From Aliiroseovarius crassostreae (GTDB taxonomy: Bacteria; Pseudomonadota; Alphaproteobacteria; Rhodobacterales; Rhodobacteraceae), in assembly GCF_001307765.1 (NCBI RefSeq), contig NZ_LKBA01000006.1:586001-650000 (forward strand): a stretch of 64,000 nucleotides of DNA. Reading direction: 5' to 3'. Below, one piece after another: positions 26,952-35,381 of this stretch; the first letter of the stretch is position 1; every line of letters starts with the position of its first letter. Made by a program: the position numbers and the translations under genes. The notes below the pieces were generated by a model. It searched no databases, was not told where the DNA came from, and saw nothing but the letters and a program-made list of their open reading frames with translations.

Positions 26952-27926
26952 CTAGTCAACCAGCATCGCGCGCAACTCGGCTGCCAGTTCTTCACCGGCA
27001 TTCTCGGCGATCACCGACCAGGCGGCGTCAATCGCGATCTTCCGGTACAGGGCGGTTTCCTCTTCAGAGAGGTCGATCCTTTGGAACCCTGCGGCCTCCA
27101 TAGCGATGGCACTGGCGGCAACCTTTTCGGCCCAGATCTGCTCGATCCGAGGGGACAGATCGTCGCGAACAAAGGTGATCAGACGGCTTTGCAGGTCTTC
27201 AGGCAGTTCGTTCCAGCTCTTCTCATTGACCAAAATTGGGAAGGCCGCACGATAGACACCGGGATACACAACGGCAGAGATGACGCCCTCGAACTGCTTT
27301 TCGGCATCAATCGGGCCCTGCATAAACCCATCAATGGTGCCGCGTTCCAGAGCAGTATAGATTTCGCCAATCGGCAGAACGATCGGCGTTGCGCCCAAAG
27401 CCTCGATCAATGGCACCAAAGTCGGGAAAACCCGAATACGCTTGCCCTTGAGGTCTTCCAGTGACGAAACTGGCTCTTTCAGATAAATCAGAAAGCTCAG
27501 GTCGGTTGCCGGAACCTCTCCAAGATACACCAGCCCTTTTTCGGCATGAATTTCTGTCATACGCTCATGATAGTCGGTCGCCGCGATCTCATCGTAAGTC
27601 TTGAAAGACATATTGAGCGTCGACGAGCTTGGGATCAGGCCCGAGTAATAGCTGGGGCTGGTGAAGGTCATGTCGATGGCGCCGTTGCGAACCGCCTCAG
27701 CCTGCTTAAACGGGGGCATGACCTCAGGACCGCCGCGCCAGTTAATCTTGATTTCGTCGGCAAACTCCCGGTTGACCTCATCAACGAAGACATGGAAGCC
27801 GGCCGCAATGCTCGCTTGCTTCGGGGCAAGACTGACAGCGTTCAACTTGATCTCGTCGGCAGCAGCGACAAACGGCAGGGCCGCGAAAATCGCACCTAGC
27901 GTGATTTTTTTCAGAAATGGTTTCAT
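26952..27926 (-). CDS. TRAP transporter substrate-binding protein (DctP type), second system
   Basis: This periplasmic receptor of about 324 residues has a standard Sec signal peptide MKPFLKKITLGAIFAALPFV ending in AAA. Typical segments include YLKEPVSSLEDLKGKRIRVF, with the carboxylate-binding arginine, and ERGTIDGFMQGPIDAEKQFE. I use the ATG at 27926, which follows GAGGAG; the longer frame reads into the upstream monooxygenase gene. Its ligand is presumably an aromatic or heteroaromatic acid, inferred from the operon. Confidence 0.92.
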   Translation of the reverse strand: MKPFLKKITLGAIFAALPFVAAADEIKLNAVSLAPKQASIAAGFHVFVDEVNREFADEIKINWRGGPEVMPPFKQAEAVRNGAIDMTFTSPSYYSGLIPSSSTLNMSFKTYDEIAATDYHERMTEIHAEKGLVYLGEVPATDLSFLIYLKEPVSSLEDLKGKRIRVFPTLVPLIEALGATPIVLPIGEIYTALERGTIDGFMQGPIDAEKQFEGVISAVVYPGVYRAAFPILVNEKSWNELPEDLQSRLITFVRDDLSPRIEQIWAEKVAASAIAMEAAGFQRIDLSEEETALYRKIAIDAAWSVIAENAGEELAAELRAMLVD

Positions 27927-27949
27927 TGAGTTCTCCTCCTCAGAACTAC

Positions 27950-29074
27950 TTAGAGTGTGACGCTCCAGGCATTGTATCCATATACCCAGTCCGCGTTGCC
28001 CTGGCCCTTCATCCACTCATTCGCCAGCGAGTTTTCCTGAATCTTGGCCGTGCGGGGTTTGCGTTCCGCCTCGTATTTCTCAAGCGCGGCTGCAATGTCA
28101 GCTTTTTCCGCGCCCTCCAGACAGCGCGCAAGCACGACCGCGTCTTCAATTGCCATACACGCGCCCTGCGCCATAAATGGCACCATCGGGTGGGCTGCAT
28201 CTCCCATGATCGTGGCGCAGCCTTTCGCCCATTTCGCCATCGGTTCGCGCACATGCAGGGCGGATTTCGTCACCTTGGCGCAGTTGGCCAGCAGCGCCTG
28301 CGCATCCGGGTGGAAATTCTGATACTCGGCGCGCAGTTCTTCAACATCGCCAGCCAGCGTCCAGCCCTCCTCGGTCCACCCATCCTGGGCGGTCGTCGCA
28401 AACACGAAGATCTCTTTGCCCAGCGTAAGCGGAAAGGTCACGATCTGCTTTTCAGAGGTTTCCCCCCACCACTTGGTGAAAGCGTCCGCATCCTTCAGGC
28501 CTTGCGCTTTCTCCAGAGGGAAGACTGCGCGATAGGATACGATACCGGTAAAGCGTGGATCGTCCTGCCCCCAGAGCGCTGCGCGCACAGCCGAGTGAAT
28601 GCCGTCTGCGCCGACAACCAGATCAAACGCGCGCGTCTCGCCATTGCCAAAGATGACGGTCGCGCCTTGGTCCGTGGTCTGGACATCGGCAACCGGCATA
28701 CCAAGGTGAATCGATTCTTGCGGCAACTGGCTCTGAAGTGAGGTCAAGAGGTCCGCGCGGTGAATGGTCAACTGAGGCGCGCCGTATTTTTCCTCGGCAG
28801 CGTCGCTCATCGGAAGGCGCGACGTTTCTTCTCCGGTTACACCGTCACGACTGATACGGAACGTCGGGCGCGCGGCAGACTTTCGAAGGTAATCTCCGAC
28901 ACCCAACTGATCGAGTGCGAAAACGGCATTTGGCGTCAGATTGATGTCGGCGCCAACACGGTTGAATGCGGACGCCTGCTCAAAGACGTCAACCCTGTGA
29001 CCCATTTTTCTCAGCGCGATCGCTGCCGAAAATCCACCGATTCCTCCACCACAAACGGCGATATGTAATGTCAT
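27950..29074 (-). CDS. FAD-dependent monooxygenase, similar to 6-hydroxynicotinate 3-monooxygenase (NicC)
   Basis: This 374-residue group A flavin hydroxylase has GGGIGGFSAAIAL, DLVVGADGIHSAVR and IMGDAAHPMVPFMAQGACMA motifs. From memory, several stretches parallel NicC of nicotinate-degrading pseudomonads: the SRDGVTGEETSRLP region, the AIEDAVVLARCLE helix and the ending DWVYGYNAW. NicC performs decarboxylative hydroxylation of 6-hydroxynicotinate. No nicotinate hydroxylase (NicAB) or dihydroxypyridine dioxygenase (NicX) is in view, so the substrate may differ. It is the first gene of the operon that continues into the TRAP system, with a promoter facing the IclR gene. Confidence 0.88.
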   Translation of the reverse strand: MTLHIAVCGGGIGGFSAAIALRKMGHRVDVFEQASAFNRVGADINLTPNAVFALDQLGVGDYLRKSAARPTFRISRDGVTGEETSRLPMSDAAEEKYGAPQLTIHRADLLTSLQSQLPQESIHLGMPVADVQTTDQGATVIFGNGETRAFDLVVGADGIHSAVRAALWGQDDPRFTGIVSYRAVFPLEKAQGLKDADAFTKWWGETSEKQIVTFPLTLGKEIFVFATTAQDGWTEEGWTLAGDVEELRAEYQNFHPDAQALLANCAKVTKSALHVREPMAKWAKGCATIMGDAAHPMVPFMAQGACMAIEDAVVLARCLEGAEKADIAAALEKYEAERKPRTAKIQENSLANEWMKGQGNADWVYGYNAWSVTL

Positions 29075-29105
29075 GTACCTTCCTTAACCCGTGAATGGTC
29101 TATAT

Positions 29106-29120
29106 TGAACAGTCTGTTCA
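29106..29120. promoter_or_regulatory. Palindromic operator TGAACAGTCTGTTCA between NicC-like gene and IclR gene
   Basis: Perfect seven-base arms flank a single central base. It lies 32 bp before the NicC-like start codon. The same GAACA-N3-TGTTC core occurs upstream of the cupin operon at 30555-30567. It is probably the IclR-family regulator's binding site. Confidence 0.65.
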
Positions 29121-29122
29121 CA

Positions 29123-29136
29123 TTGTGTGCACACAA
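29123..29136. promoter_or_regulatory. Second palindrome TTGTGTGCACACAA next to the IclR operator
   Basis: A perfect 14-base palindrome begins two bases after the GAACA-N3-TGTTC site. It could be a second regulator site or part of one composite operator. No copy was noticed at the cupin operon promoter. Confidence 0.5.
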
Positions 29137-29274
29137 ACAGTAAGTCAAGGAATTTTTCAGATTGCTCGCATCTGGCGGTACGAATTTCAAGAATGCAGTG
29201 GGAATGTCGTCGACTAGTTGCTAACCCTGAACATGATGGTCTAATCTGGTCCGATCAGAGAAAGTGGAGAACAA

Positions 29275-30063
29275 ATGTCCGGCGAAGCAGAGAATTCTTC
29301 AGGAGGCCCGGTGGAGCGTGCCGTCAAACTGTTACGTTTCATCGGAGAAGGAAATAGTTGCAGGAATCTTTCCCGGGCCTCTAAGGAACTTGCGATCAAC
29401 AGAACGACCCTGATTCGACTGATCCGCGCATTGGCAGACCACAACATGATCGAGGAAATTCAACCTGGCGCTGGCTACCGCCTGGGGCCAGGACTGATCA
29501 GCCTCGCAGCACAGGGCATTCATGGCCGGGACATTGTCCAAATGGCCCAACCCGTCCTCAGCGAACTGGTGGAAAAAACCGGCCTGTCCGCGCATCTGGG
29601 AATCCTTGACGGTACGGATATCGTCTATCTCAGCCGCGAGACACCCAACACGCATTTGGTCAGCAACGTGCGCGCCGGCTCGCGCCTGCCAGCGCATACA
29701 ACATCTATCGGCCGCGCGATTCTGGCGGAATTCAGCAAAGAGCACGTAACCAAACTCTACGAAGGCCTCGATCTTGGGCAAGTATCTGGGAAATCTCCTA
29801 AATCACTCGAAGAGCTACTTGATCAATGGGAAAACGACCGACGCCTTGGCTACGCATGGAGCGAAGGTAATTTTGAACACGGCATTGGTTCCTGCGCCGC
29901 CGTCATCTTTGACGGCACCAACAAACCCGCTGGCGGCCTGAACGTATCAGGTCCGCAAGACAGGTTTTCAAGCTCGGACAAAGCCGCGACAGATTCTATA
30001 AAACTTGCGATTGTCGAGGCCGCCAGAGAGGTCTCCATCGCACTAGGGTATGCGAGGCGCTAA
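29275..30063 (+). CDS. IclR family transcriptional regulator
   Basis: This 262-residue regulator has an N-terminal winged helix (about residues 12-75, with ASKELAINRTTLIRLIRALADHNMI) and the IclR effector-binding domain. That domain shows GLSAHLGILDGTDIVYLSRE, RAGSRLPAHTTSIGRAILAE and the C-terminal GLNVSGPQDRF. IclR proteins commonly control aromatic-acid breakdown in response to a pathway compound. It lies between the two catabolic operons, divergent from the NicC-like/TRAP operon and co-oriented with the cupin operon. Both operons carry the same inverted repeat, so it probably controls both. Confidence 0.93.
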   Translation: MSGEAENSSGGPVERAVKLLRFIGEGNSCRNLSRASKELAINRTTLIRLIRALADHNMIEEIQPGAGYRLGPGLISLAAQGIHGRDIVQMAQPVLSELVEKTGLSAHLGILDGTDIVYLSRETPNTHLVSNVRAGSRLPAHTTSIGRAILAEFSKEHVTKLYEGLDLGQVSGKSPKSLEELLDQWENDRRLGYAWSEGNFEHGIGSCAAVIFDGTNKPAGGLNVSGPQDRFSSSDKAATDSIKLAIVEAAREVSIALGYARR

Positions 30064-30597
30064 GCACTTTCCTCTCGGGTGTCCGGATCGAGACACCTCG
30101 GATATCCCCTCATCGGCGGCGTGCAGAATTTCAGATCAACCGTTTTTCTGCTGGCCAATTCTTCACGATGATTGCCGCCCCAGTGCTCGGTATCGGCCTG
30201 TCCGCAGGACGAACAGTCCTGGCTGAAACACCCCTCAACCACCGCCCTGCGCTTCGCCATATGAAGATCCCGCCGCCCCCTAGACGTCAAGCAGGCTTCA
30301 TGGCGCCCAAGCCCGAACAGCATCCCTAAAGCGCCCGACCTTTAAGCTAAGGCAGGGCAAAAGGCGGACACCGCGCAACATATCAGCGCTCCGCGCCCCC
30401 TTGCCTGCTTCATCCGTCATTGGGACCGAATTGCAGGGAATTGAGACCTCCGCCCAAATAAAGCTCCCAACATACCACGCTCAGTATTCTGTGCTCAATC
30501 ACGCCATCTCAAACCCCATTGACGGGCAATATAAAGTTGTGCTTTACAATATTCGAACACTTTGTTCATTATTGGACATACGACAAAGGAGATCATT
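30064..30597. other. Intergenic region of about 530 bp upstream of the cupin operon
   Basis: No gene is supported. An 87-codon minus-strand frame (30060-30323) is cysteine rich but resembles nothing I know. The right end carries the operator at 30555-30567 and a strong AAAGGAG ribosome binding site for the cupin gene. Confidence 0.5.
30555..30567. promoter_or_regulatory. Operator GAACA-N3-TGTTC upstream of the cupin operon
   Basis: GAACACTTTGTTC lies 31 bp before the cupin start codon and has the same arms, spacing and trailing A as the site at 29106-29120. This indicates common control of the two operons. Confidence 0.6.
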
Positions 30598-31140
30598 ATG
30601 ACTGCACCCGAAAAATTTCCGTCGATCGAACCCGGCGACGTCGAGATCCCGGAAGGCAAAACACTTGGCGAATGGATCGAAAGTCGCGTTGCGCGCTATG
30701 AAACCCGGACGCTCGACTGGAACGCCCTGAAGTTTCAAGCCGACCATGATCCCAAGTATAAGCGCGCTCAAATGCGCTATATCGGAACCGGCGCCACCGG
30801 CGTTAAGGCTGACGACAACGTCGTCCCGGCCGAGCATTTCACCTTCTCGACCATGGTCCTGCCCGCAGGTTGCGAAGGCCCTCTTCATATCCACCGTGAT
30901 GCCGAGGAAGTCTTCTTCATGCTGAAAGCGCACAAGGTGCGCCTGTTCGTCGAGCATGAGGGTGAGACCGTTGAAACCGTTCTGACCGAGCGTGACATCA
31001 TCTCGGTTCCGCCGGGAGTTTACCGTGGCCTGCGCAACGAAGGCATCGAAGAAGCCCTGATGTGCGTGATGATTGGCAATCCCAAGCCGGTGACCCCGAC
31101 CTATCCGGACGATCACCCTGTATCGAAACTCAAGCGCTAA
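30598..31140 (+). CDS. Cupin domain-containing protein
   Basis: This 180-residue single-cupin protein leads the seven-gene catabolic operon. Cupin motif 1 is GPLHIHRDAEEVFFMLKAHK, with HxH and Glu as likely metal ligands. Motif 2 is ISVPPGVYRGLRNEG, where the usual histidine is replaced by arginine, so the metal site may be incomplete. The ATG at 30598 follows AAAGGAG. Its role could be a small dioxygenase, isomerase or binding protein in ring breakdown; none can be chosen from sequence. It precedes the hydrolase gene by 14 bases. Confidence 0.85.
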   Translation: MTAPEKFPSIEPGDVEIPEGKTLGEWIESRVARYETRTLDWNALKFQADHDPKYKRAQMRYIGTGATGVKADDNVVPAEHFTFSTMVLPAGCEGPLHIHRDAEEVFFMLKAHKVRLFVEHEGETVETVLTERDIISVPPGVYRGLRNEGIEEALMCVMIGNPKPVTPTYPDDHPVSKLKR

Positions 31141-31154
31141 GGAGTGCTTCTGGC

Positions 31155-32000
31155 ATGGGGTCGAGCCTTGAAAAATCAGTCGGGCAATTCACGTATCTTG
31201 AACGTGAGGGTCTGGGCGTTCCCTTGGTTTTTCTTCATGGGATCGGCTCCAATGCCATGTCGTTTTCGGATATCCTGAGGCGGCTGCCAGATGGGCTGCG
31301 CGCAATTGCCTGGAACGCGCCGGGGTATCTGGATTCACAGCCATTAAGCAATGAGCATCCGCAAGCCGAAGACTATGCGGATGCTCTCGCCGACATGCTG
31401 GACCAACTGGGGGTGGCCGAGGCTATTCTGATTGGTCATTCACTGGGAACTCTGATAGCGGCAGCCTTTGCAGCAAAATATCCCCATCGGGTCAAGCAGC
31501 TCATTCTGGCTGCTTCCGCATGCGGTTATAGGGTTAAACCAGGCGAGGCGATGCCTGCCAACGTGATGGCGCGTATTGATGACCTGTCCCTTAAGGGGGG
31601 CGACGCCTTTGCGAAGGAACGGGCACCGCGTCTGGTATTTGAGCCTGTGCTCAATCCAGCCATTGTCGCCCGTATTGAATTCGACATGGCACGGGTCAAT
31701 CCCAAAGGTTACGCGCAGGCCGTATATATGCTGGCGGCAGGAGACCTTGAAGCGAGCTTGTCAGCAGTGACGGTAGACACCCGGTTCATCATCGGGATCA
31801 ATGATCGCGTCACACCGGAACAGCAAACACTACGTGCCGTAGCGGCATGCGCAAAAGTGGACGGCAAACCACCCGAGGTCGTCCGGATCGATCAAGCAGG
31901 TCATGCAGTGTACCAACAAAAACCGGACGAATTCGTTTCAGCGCTTTTGCGTATGGCTAATATCCAACAGGCGACTTTGGCCTCAGGAGAAAAAAAATGA
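31155..32000 (+). CDS. Alpha/beta hydrolase, possible ring-cleavage-product hydrolase
   Basis: This alpha/beta hydrolase of about 281 residues has the oxyanion HGIGSN motif, the nucleophile elbow LIGHSLGTLIAAAF (Ser), a probable acid Asp in IIGINDRVTPEQ and the catalytic His in DQAGHAVYQQ. The start at 31155 is preceded by GGAG; the upstream frame lies in the cupin gene. Its stop overlaps the dioxygenase start by ATGA. Next to an extradiol dioxygenase, the obvious proposal is hydrolysis of the C-C bond of a meta-cleavage product, but an ester or amide hydrolase such as NicD is also possible. Confidence 0.88.
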   Translation: MGSSLEKSVGQFTYLEREGLGVPLVFLHGIGSNAMSFSDILRRLPDGLRAIAWNAPGYLDSQPLSNEHPQAEDYADALADMLDQLGVAEAILIGHSLGTLIAAAFAAKYPHRVKQLILAASACGYRVKPGEAMPANVMARIDDLSLKGGDAFAKERAPRLVFEPVLNPAIVARIEFDMARVNPKGYAQAVYMLAAGDLEASLSAVTVDTRFIIGINDRVTPEQQTLRAVAACAKVDGKPPEVVRIDQAGHAVYQQKPDEFVSALLRMANIQQATLASGEKK

Positions 32001-32911
32001 CAGATCAAATCCCTGCTCTGAAGCTGCGCGGCATCGTTATGCGCGCACCAGACATCACCCAAACCATAGATTTCTATACAGAAATGTGGGGCCTGCGCGC
32101 CGAGAAGTCTGGCGAGGGTATCGTTTACCTCAGCGGAACCGGGTCCGAACCGTTCATCTATGGGCTGAAGGATTCCGACAGCTACGGCATCGAATACATC
32201 CACTTCGGAACCAATGATCGTGCGGACATGGACGCCCTTTATGCTCATGCAACTGCCAAAGGCGTTGCCACTGTGGCTGCTCCAGCAGAATTTGATGACC
32301 CGATCGGCGGCTATGGATTTGAGCTGCTGGACCCGGACAACCGGCGCATCCGCTTCACGACCGACCTGGAAATGCGCAAGACCGAAGACGTATTCGCCTA
32401 TCCGCGTAAAATTTCGCATGTCGTTTTGAATACGCCTGACATGGATGGCCTGCAAAAATTCTTTGAGGACACCCTTGGTTTCAAGGCAAGCGATTATTCG
32501 GCCGAGATGATGGTATTTTTGCGCTGCAGCAAGGACCACCATTCAATCGCGCTTGTGCGTGGCAAGTATCCGGCCATTAATCACGTTGCATTTGAGATGC
32601 CCGATCTTGATAGTTTCATGCGCGGCATCGGTCGGATGAAACAACAGGGACAGGTTCCCAGCTGGGGGCCCGGTCGCCATGGGCCCGGCAACAACCCGTT
32701 TGCCTATTTCGTGTCGCCATCAGGCTATGTGATCGAGTTCACCTCCGAACTGGCACAGATCGACGAGGAAAGCCACGTCGCACAAGTATGGTCACGCACT
32801 GACCCCGAAGCAATGGACCGCTGGATGACGGCAGGCCCGCCGACCACCGCACAGCGCACCATCATGGCCGGACGCCCCGATTTCGGCTTCCCTGAACTTC
32901 GCGAAGAGTAA
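31997..32911 (+). CDS. VOC-fold extradiol ring-cleavage dioxygenase
   Basis: This 304-residue two-domain type I extradiol dioxygenase would open a catechol-like ring next to the hydroxyls using Fe(II) and O2. The second domain carries the metal ligands: His in ISHVVLNTPDM, His in INHVAFEMPD and Glu in GYVIEFTSE. The WGPGRHGPGNN loop before the final strand is typical of catalytic members. It is translationally coupled to the hydrolase (ATGA) and followed by the SDR gene four bases on. The substrate is unknown. It is the clearest evidence that the operon degrades an aromatic ring. Confidence 0.92.
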   Translation: MTDQIPALKLRGIVMRAPDITQTIDFYTEMWGLRAEKSGEGIVYLSGTGSEPFIYGLKDSDSYGIEYIHFGTNDRADMDALYAHATAKGVATVAAPAEFDDPIGGYGFELLDPDNRRIRFTTDLEMRKTEDVFAYPRKISHVVLNTPDMDGLQKFFEDTLGFKASDYSAEMMVFLRCSKDHHSIALVRGKYPAINHVAFEMPDLDSFMRGIGRMKQQGQVPSWGPGRHGPGNNPFAYFVSPSGYVIEFTSELAQIDEESHVAQVWSRTDPEAMDRWMTAGPPTTAQRTIMAGRPDFGFPELREE

Positions 32912-32915
32912 TGTG

Positions 32916-33707
32916 ATGGATCTGGGGTTGTCTGGTAAAACGGCGGTGATCACGGGCGGATCATCCGGGATCGGATTAGCGACTGTGAAGCTGTTCCTAC
33001 AGGAAGGCGCGAATGTCGCGTTCTGCGCGCGTGGGGCCGAGCGGCTGAATGCCGTACATCGGGAACTTGCCGCCGAGTTTGGTGAAGAACGCCTTCTGTC
33101 GCAGGCCTTCTCGGTCCTGGACAGAAGTGAGGTGGACACCTTTGCCAAGGCCGTGCGGGATCAGTTTGGCGGCTGCGACGCGCTGATCACCAACGCGGGT
33201 CAAGGCCGAGTGTCGACCTTTGCCGACACCGAAGACGATGACTGGCGGAATGAACTGGACCTGAAGTTCTTCAGCCAGATCCTTCCTGTTCGTGCCTTTC
33301 AGGACATGCTTGTTTCAAGCGGTCAGGGGTCGATCACGGCGGTGAATTCCTTGCTGGCCTATCAGCCCGAACCGCACATGGTCTGCACCTCTGCAGCCCG
33401 CGCCGGGGTGCAGAGCCTTCTGAAATCGCTCGCAACTGAACTTGCGCCAAAAGTGCGCGTAAATTCGATTCTGATCGGCCTCGTGGACAGCCAGCAATGG
33501 CAGCGCCGTTTCGAGGCCCGTGAGGATCGCAACCAAACACGCGGCGAGTGGTTCTCAGCACTTGCTCGTAGAAAAAAAATTCCGCTGGAACGGCTTGGCC
33601 AACCTGAAGAGGCTGCACGTGCACTCGCCTTCTTGGCTTCTCCCTCCACCAGCTATGTGACCGGTGCTCAGCTCGAAATCTCGGGTGGTGTTTCGCGGTA
33701 TATCTGA
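32916..33707 (+). CDS. SDR family protein lacking the YxxxK catalytic motif
   Basis: This short-chain dehydrogenase-fold protein of about 263 residues has an intact nucleotide-binding GGSSGIGLA motif and NAG (ALITNAGQG). The active-site serine region reads ITAVNSLLAY, but where YxxxK should follow the sequence reads MVCTSAARAGVQSLLKSL, with Thr/Cys and Arg instead of Tyr and Lys. The C-terminal part is normal (ASPSTSYVTGAQLEISGG). It may use another mechanism or act as a binding protein. ATG 32916 is preferred over the GTG one codon earlier. It sits between the dioxygenase and the ThDP enzyme. Confidence 0.9.
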   Translation: MDLGLSGKTAVITGGSSGIGLATVKLFLQEGANVAFCARGAERLNAVHRELAAEFGEERLLSQAFSVLDRSEVDTFAKAVRDQFGGCDALITNAGQGRVSTFADTEDDDWRNELDLKFFSQILPVRAFQDMLVSSGQGSITAVNSLLAYQPEPHMVCTSAARAGVQSLLKSLATELAPKVRVNSILIGLVDSQQWQRRFEAREDRNQTRGEWFSALARRKKIPLERLGQPEEAARALAFLASPSTSYVTGAQLEISGGVSRYI

Positions 33708-33723
33708 CAATCAGGACAGGACC

Positions 33724-35376
33724 ATGACGGAAACAGTAGGCTATCAGATTGCAAACGCGCTCGCGGATGCAGGCGTTAAAGCGATTTTTGGCGTAATCTC
33801 AATTCACAACATGCCAATTCTTGACAGCATTGCGGAACAGGGCCGCATTCGCTTCATTCCCGCTCGGGGTGAAGCCGGCGCCATGAACATGGCCGATGCC
33901 TATTCCCGCGTCTCCGGCGAAGTCGGCGTGGCCCTGACCTCGACCGGCACGGCCGCAGGTAACGCGGCGGGCGCACAGGTAGAAGCCCTGACCGCAGGCA
34001 GCCGCGTTCTGCACATCACGACGCAGGTGGACCGCCAATTCATGGACCAGGATCGCGCGGCCATTCACGACGTGCCGAAACAGCCCGAGATGCTGAAAGG
34101 GATTTCGAAATCCTACTTCCGCATCTGGGACGACAAATCTGCCGTTTCAACGGTTGAGGCCGCCATTCGCGCCGCGGTCACCCCGCCCGCCGGTCCTGTA
34201 AGCCTCGAAATCCCCGTGGATGTCCAGCGTCTGCCCGCCATCCAGGGGCAAAAGGCAATCATGCCCAAGCCGACGCGCCCTCAGGCGGATCCGGCTCAGA
34301 TTTCTGCGCTGGCCAAACTGGTGAAGGACGCCAAGCGCCCGCTGATCTGGCTGGGGGGCGGTGCGCGCGAAGCCTCTGCCCAGGCAGAGGAGCTGGTCGC
34401 GCGCGGATTTTGTGCCGTGACCTCGACGCAAGGCAGGGCCACCGTGGCCGAGGACAACCCGGCCACTCTCGGTGCGTTCAATATGACGCCGGAAGCGCAG
34501 GAGATTTATGCAAAATCGGACCTAATGATCGTGGTGGGATCGCGTTTGCGCGGCAATGAAACCCTGAACAACAAGATGGTGCTGCCCAAGCCTTTGATCC
34601 AGATTGACGCCGAGCCGACCCAGGGCGGGCGCAATTATCCGGTGGACATGTTCATTCACGCAGATGCTGGTCTTGCCCTGCAGGCGCTTCTGGACGCACT
34701 TCCCGCAAAGCTGGATGTCGACGCAAACCACATTCACGACATCTCTGTCGCACGTGCCAAATCCGAAGGGGCCTTGCGCGGTCGTCTTGGACCGTATCAG
34801 GTTGTCGCAGATAAACTGCTTGAGGTGATCCCAGAAGGCAAACACCCCTGGGTGCGGGATGTGACCATTTCGAATTCGACCTTTGGCAACCGATATGTGC
34901 AGATCGGCGCACCCAATCTGGGCGTTCATGCGCTTGGCGGAGGTATCGGTCAGGGGATCGCAATGGGCATCGGCGCGGCCGTCGCCTCGCCCGAAGCACG
35001 CACAGTGACCCTGCTGGGTGACGGTGGGTCCATGCTTGGCATTGCCGAACTCATCACCGCCGTCGATGAAGGACTGAACCTTGTCTACCTCTTGATGAAC
35101 GACAGCGCCTATGGCGTGATCGAAAACATCCAGGACGCTCAATATGACGGTCGCCGTCACTATTCTAAAATCAAGGTGCCCGACTTTGGTAAGCTGTGTA
35201 GCTCGATCGACCTGCCGCATATGAAGGTGGATACCATTGATGCTTTCAGAGCAGCCTTTGACGAGGCAATGGCAAAAACCGGCCCAGTTCTGCTGGAAGT
35301 CGACATGGTGAAAATCGGCCCGTTTGCCGAGCAGTTCTCGGGCCCTCCGGCCGGTGCTGCAGGAAACAAGGTGTGA
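33724..35376 (+). CDS. Thiamine diphosphate-binding enzyme, acetolactate synthase/2-oxoacid decarboxylase-like
   Basis: This ThDP enzyme of about 550 residues has the three-domain layout of the pyruvate oxidase/decarboxylase superfamily. The catalytic glutamate is in FIPARGEAGAMNMADAYSR. The ThDP motif is LLGDGGSMLGIAELITAVDE, ending in LLMNDSAYG. No regulatory subunit is adjacent, so it is unlikely to make branched amino acids. In this operon it could decarboxylate a 2-oxo acid released from ring cleavage to an aldehyde for the aldehyde dehydrogenase two genes on. Start chosen at 33724; the upstream frame lies in the SDR gene. Confidence 0.9.
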   Translation: MTETVGYQIANALADAGVKAIFGVISIHNMPILDSIAEQGRIRFIPARGEAGAMNMADAYSRVSGEVGVALTSTGTAAGNAAGAQVEALTAGSRVLHITTQVDRQFMDQDRAAIHDVPKQPEMLKGISKSYFRIWDDKSAVSTVEAAIRAAVTPPAGPVSLEIPVDVQRLPAIQGQKAIMPKPTRPQADPAQISALAKLVKDAKRPLIWLGGGAREASAQAEELVARGFCAVTSTQGRATVAEDNPATLGAFNMTPEAQEIYAKSDLMIVVGSRLRGNETLNNKMVLPKPLIQIDAEPTQGGRNYPVDMFIHADAGLALQALLDALPAKLDVDANHIHDISVARAKSEGALRGRLGPYQVVADKLLEVIPEGKHPWVRDVTISNSTFGNRYVQIGAPNLGVHALGGGIGQGIAMGIGAAVASPEARTVTLLGDGGSMLGIAELITAVDEGLNLVYLLMNDSAYGVIENIQDAQYDGRRHYSKIKVPDFGKLCSSIDLPHMKVDTIDAFRAAFDEAMAKTGPVLLEVDMVKIGPFAEQFSGPPAGAAGNKV

Positions 35377-35381
35377 TCGCC

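Noticed and set aside
27950-29074. Naming the monooxygenase nicC and the block a nicotinate pathway
   Set aside because: The protein resembles NicC, but nicotinate hydroxylase, 2,5-dihydroxypyridine dioxygenase, maleamate amidase and maleate isomerase are not in the window. Only similarity is claimed.
30060-30323. Minus-strand 87-codon cysteine-containing frame upstream of the cupin operon
   Set aside because: No recognisable family, no clear ribosome binding site, and it overlaps the end of the IclR gene.
33724-35376. ThDP enzyme as acetolactate synthase for branched amino acids
   Set aside because: No small regulatory subunit or other ilv genes are adjacent, and the gene lies inside a catabolic operon, so the biosynthetic name would mislead.
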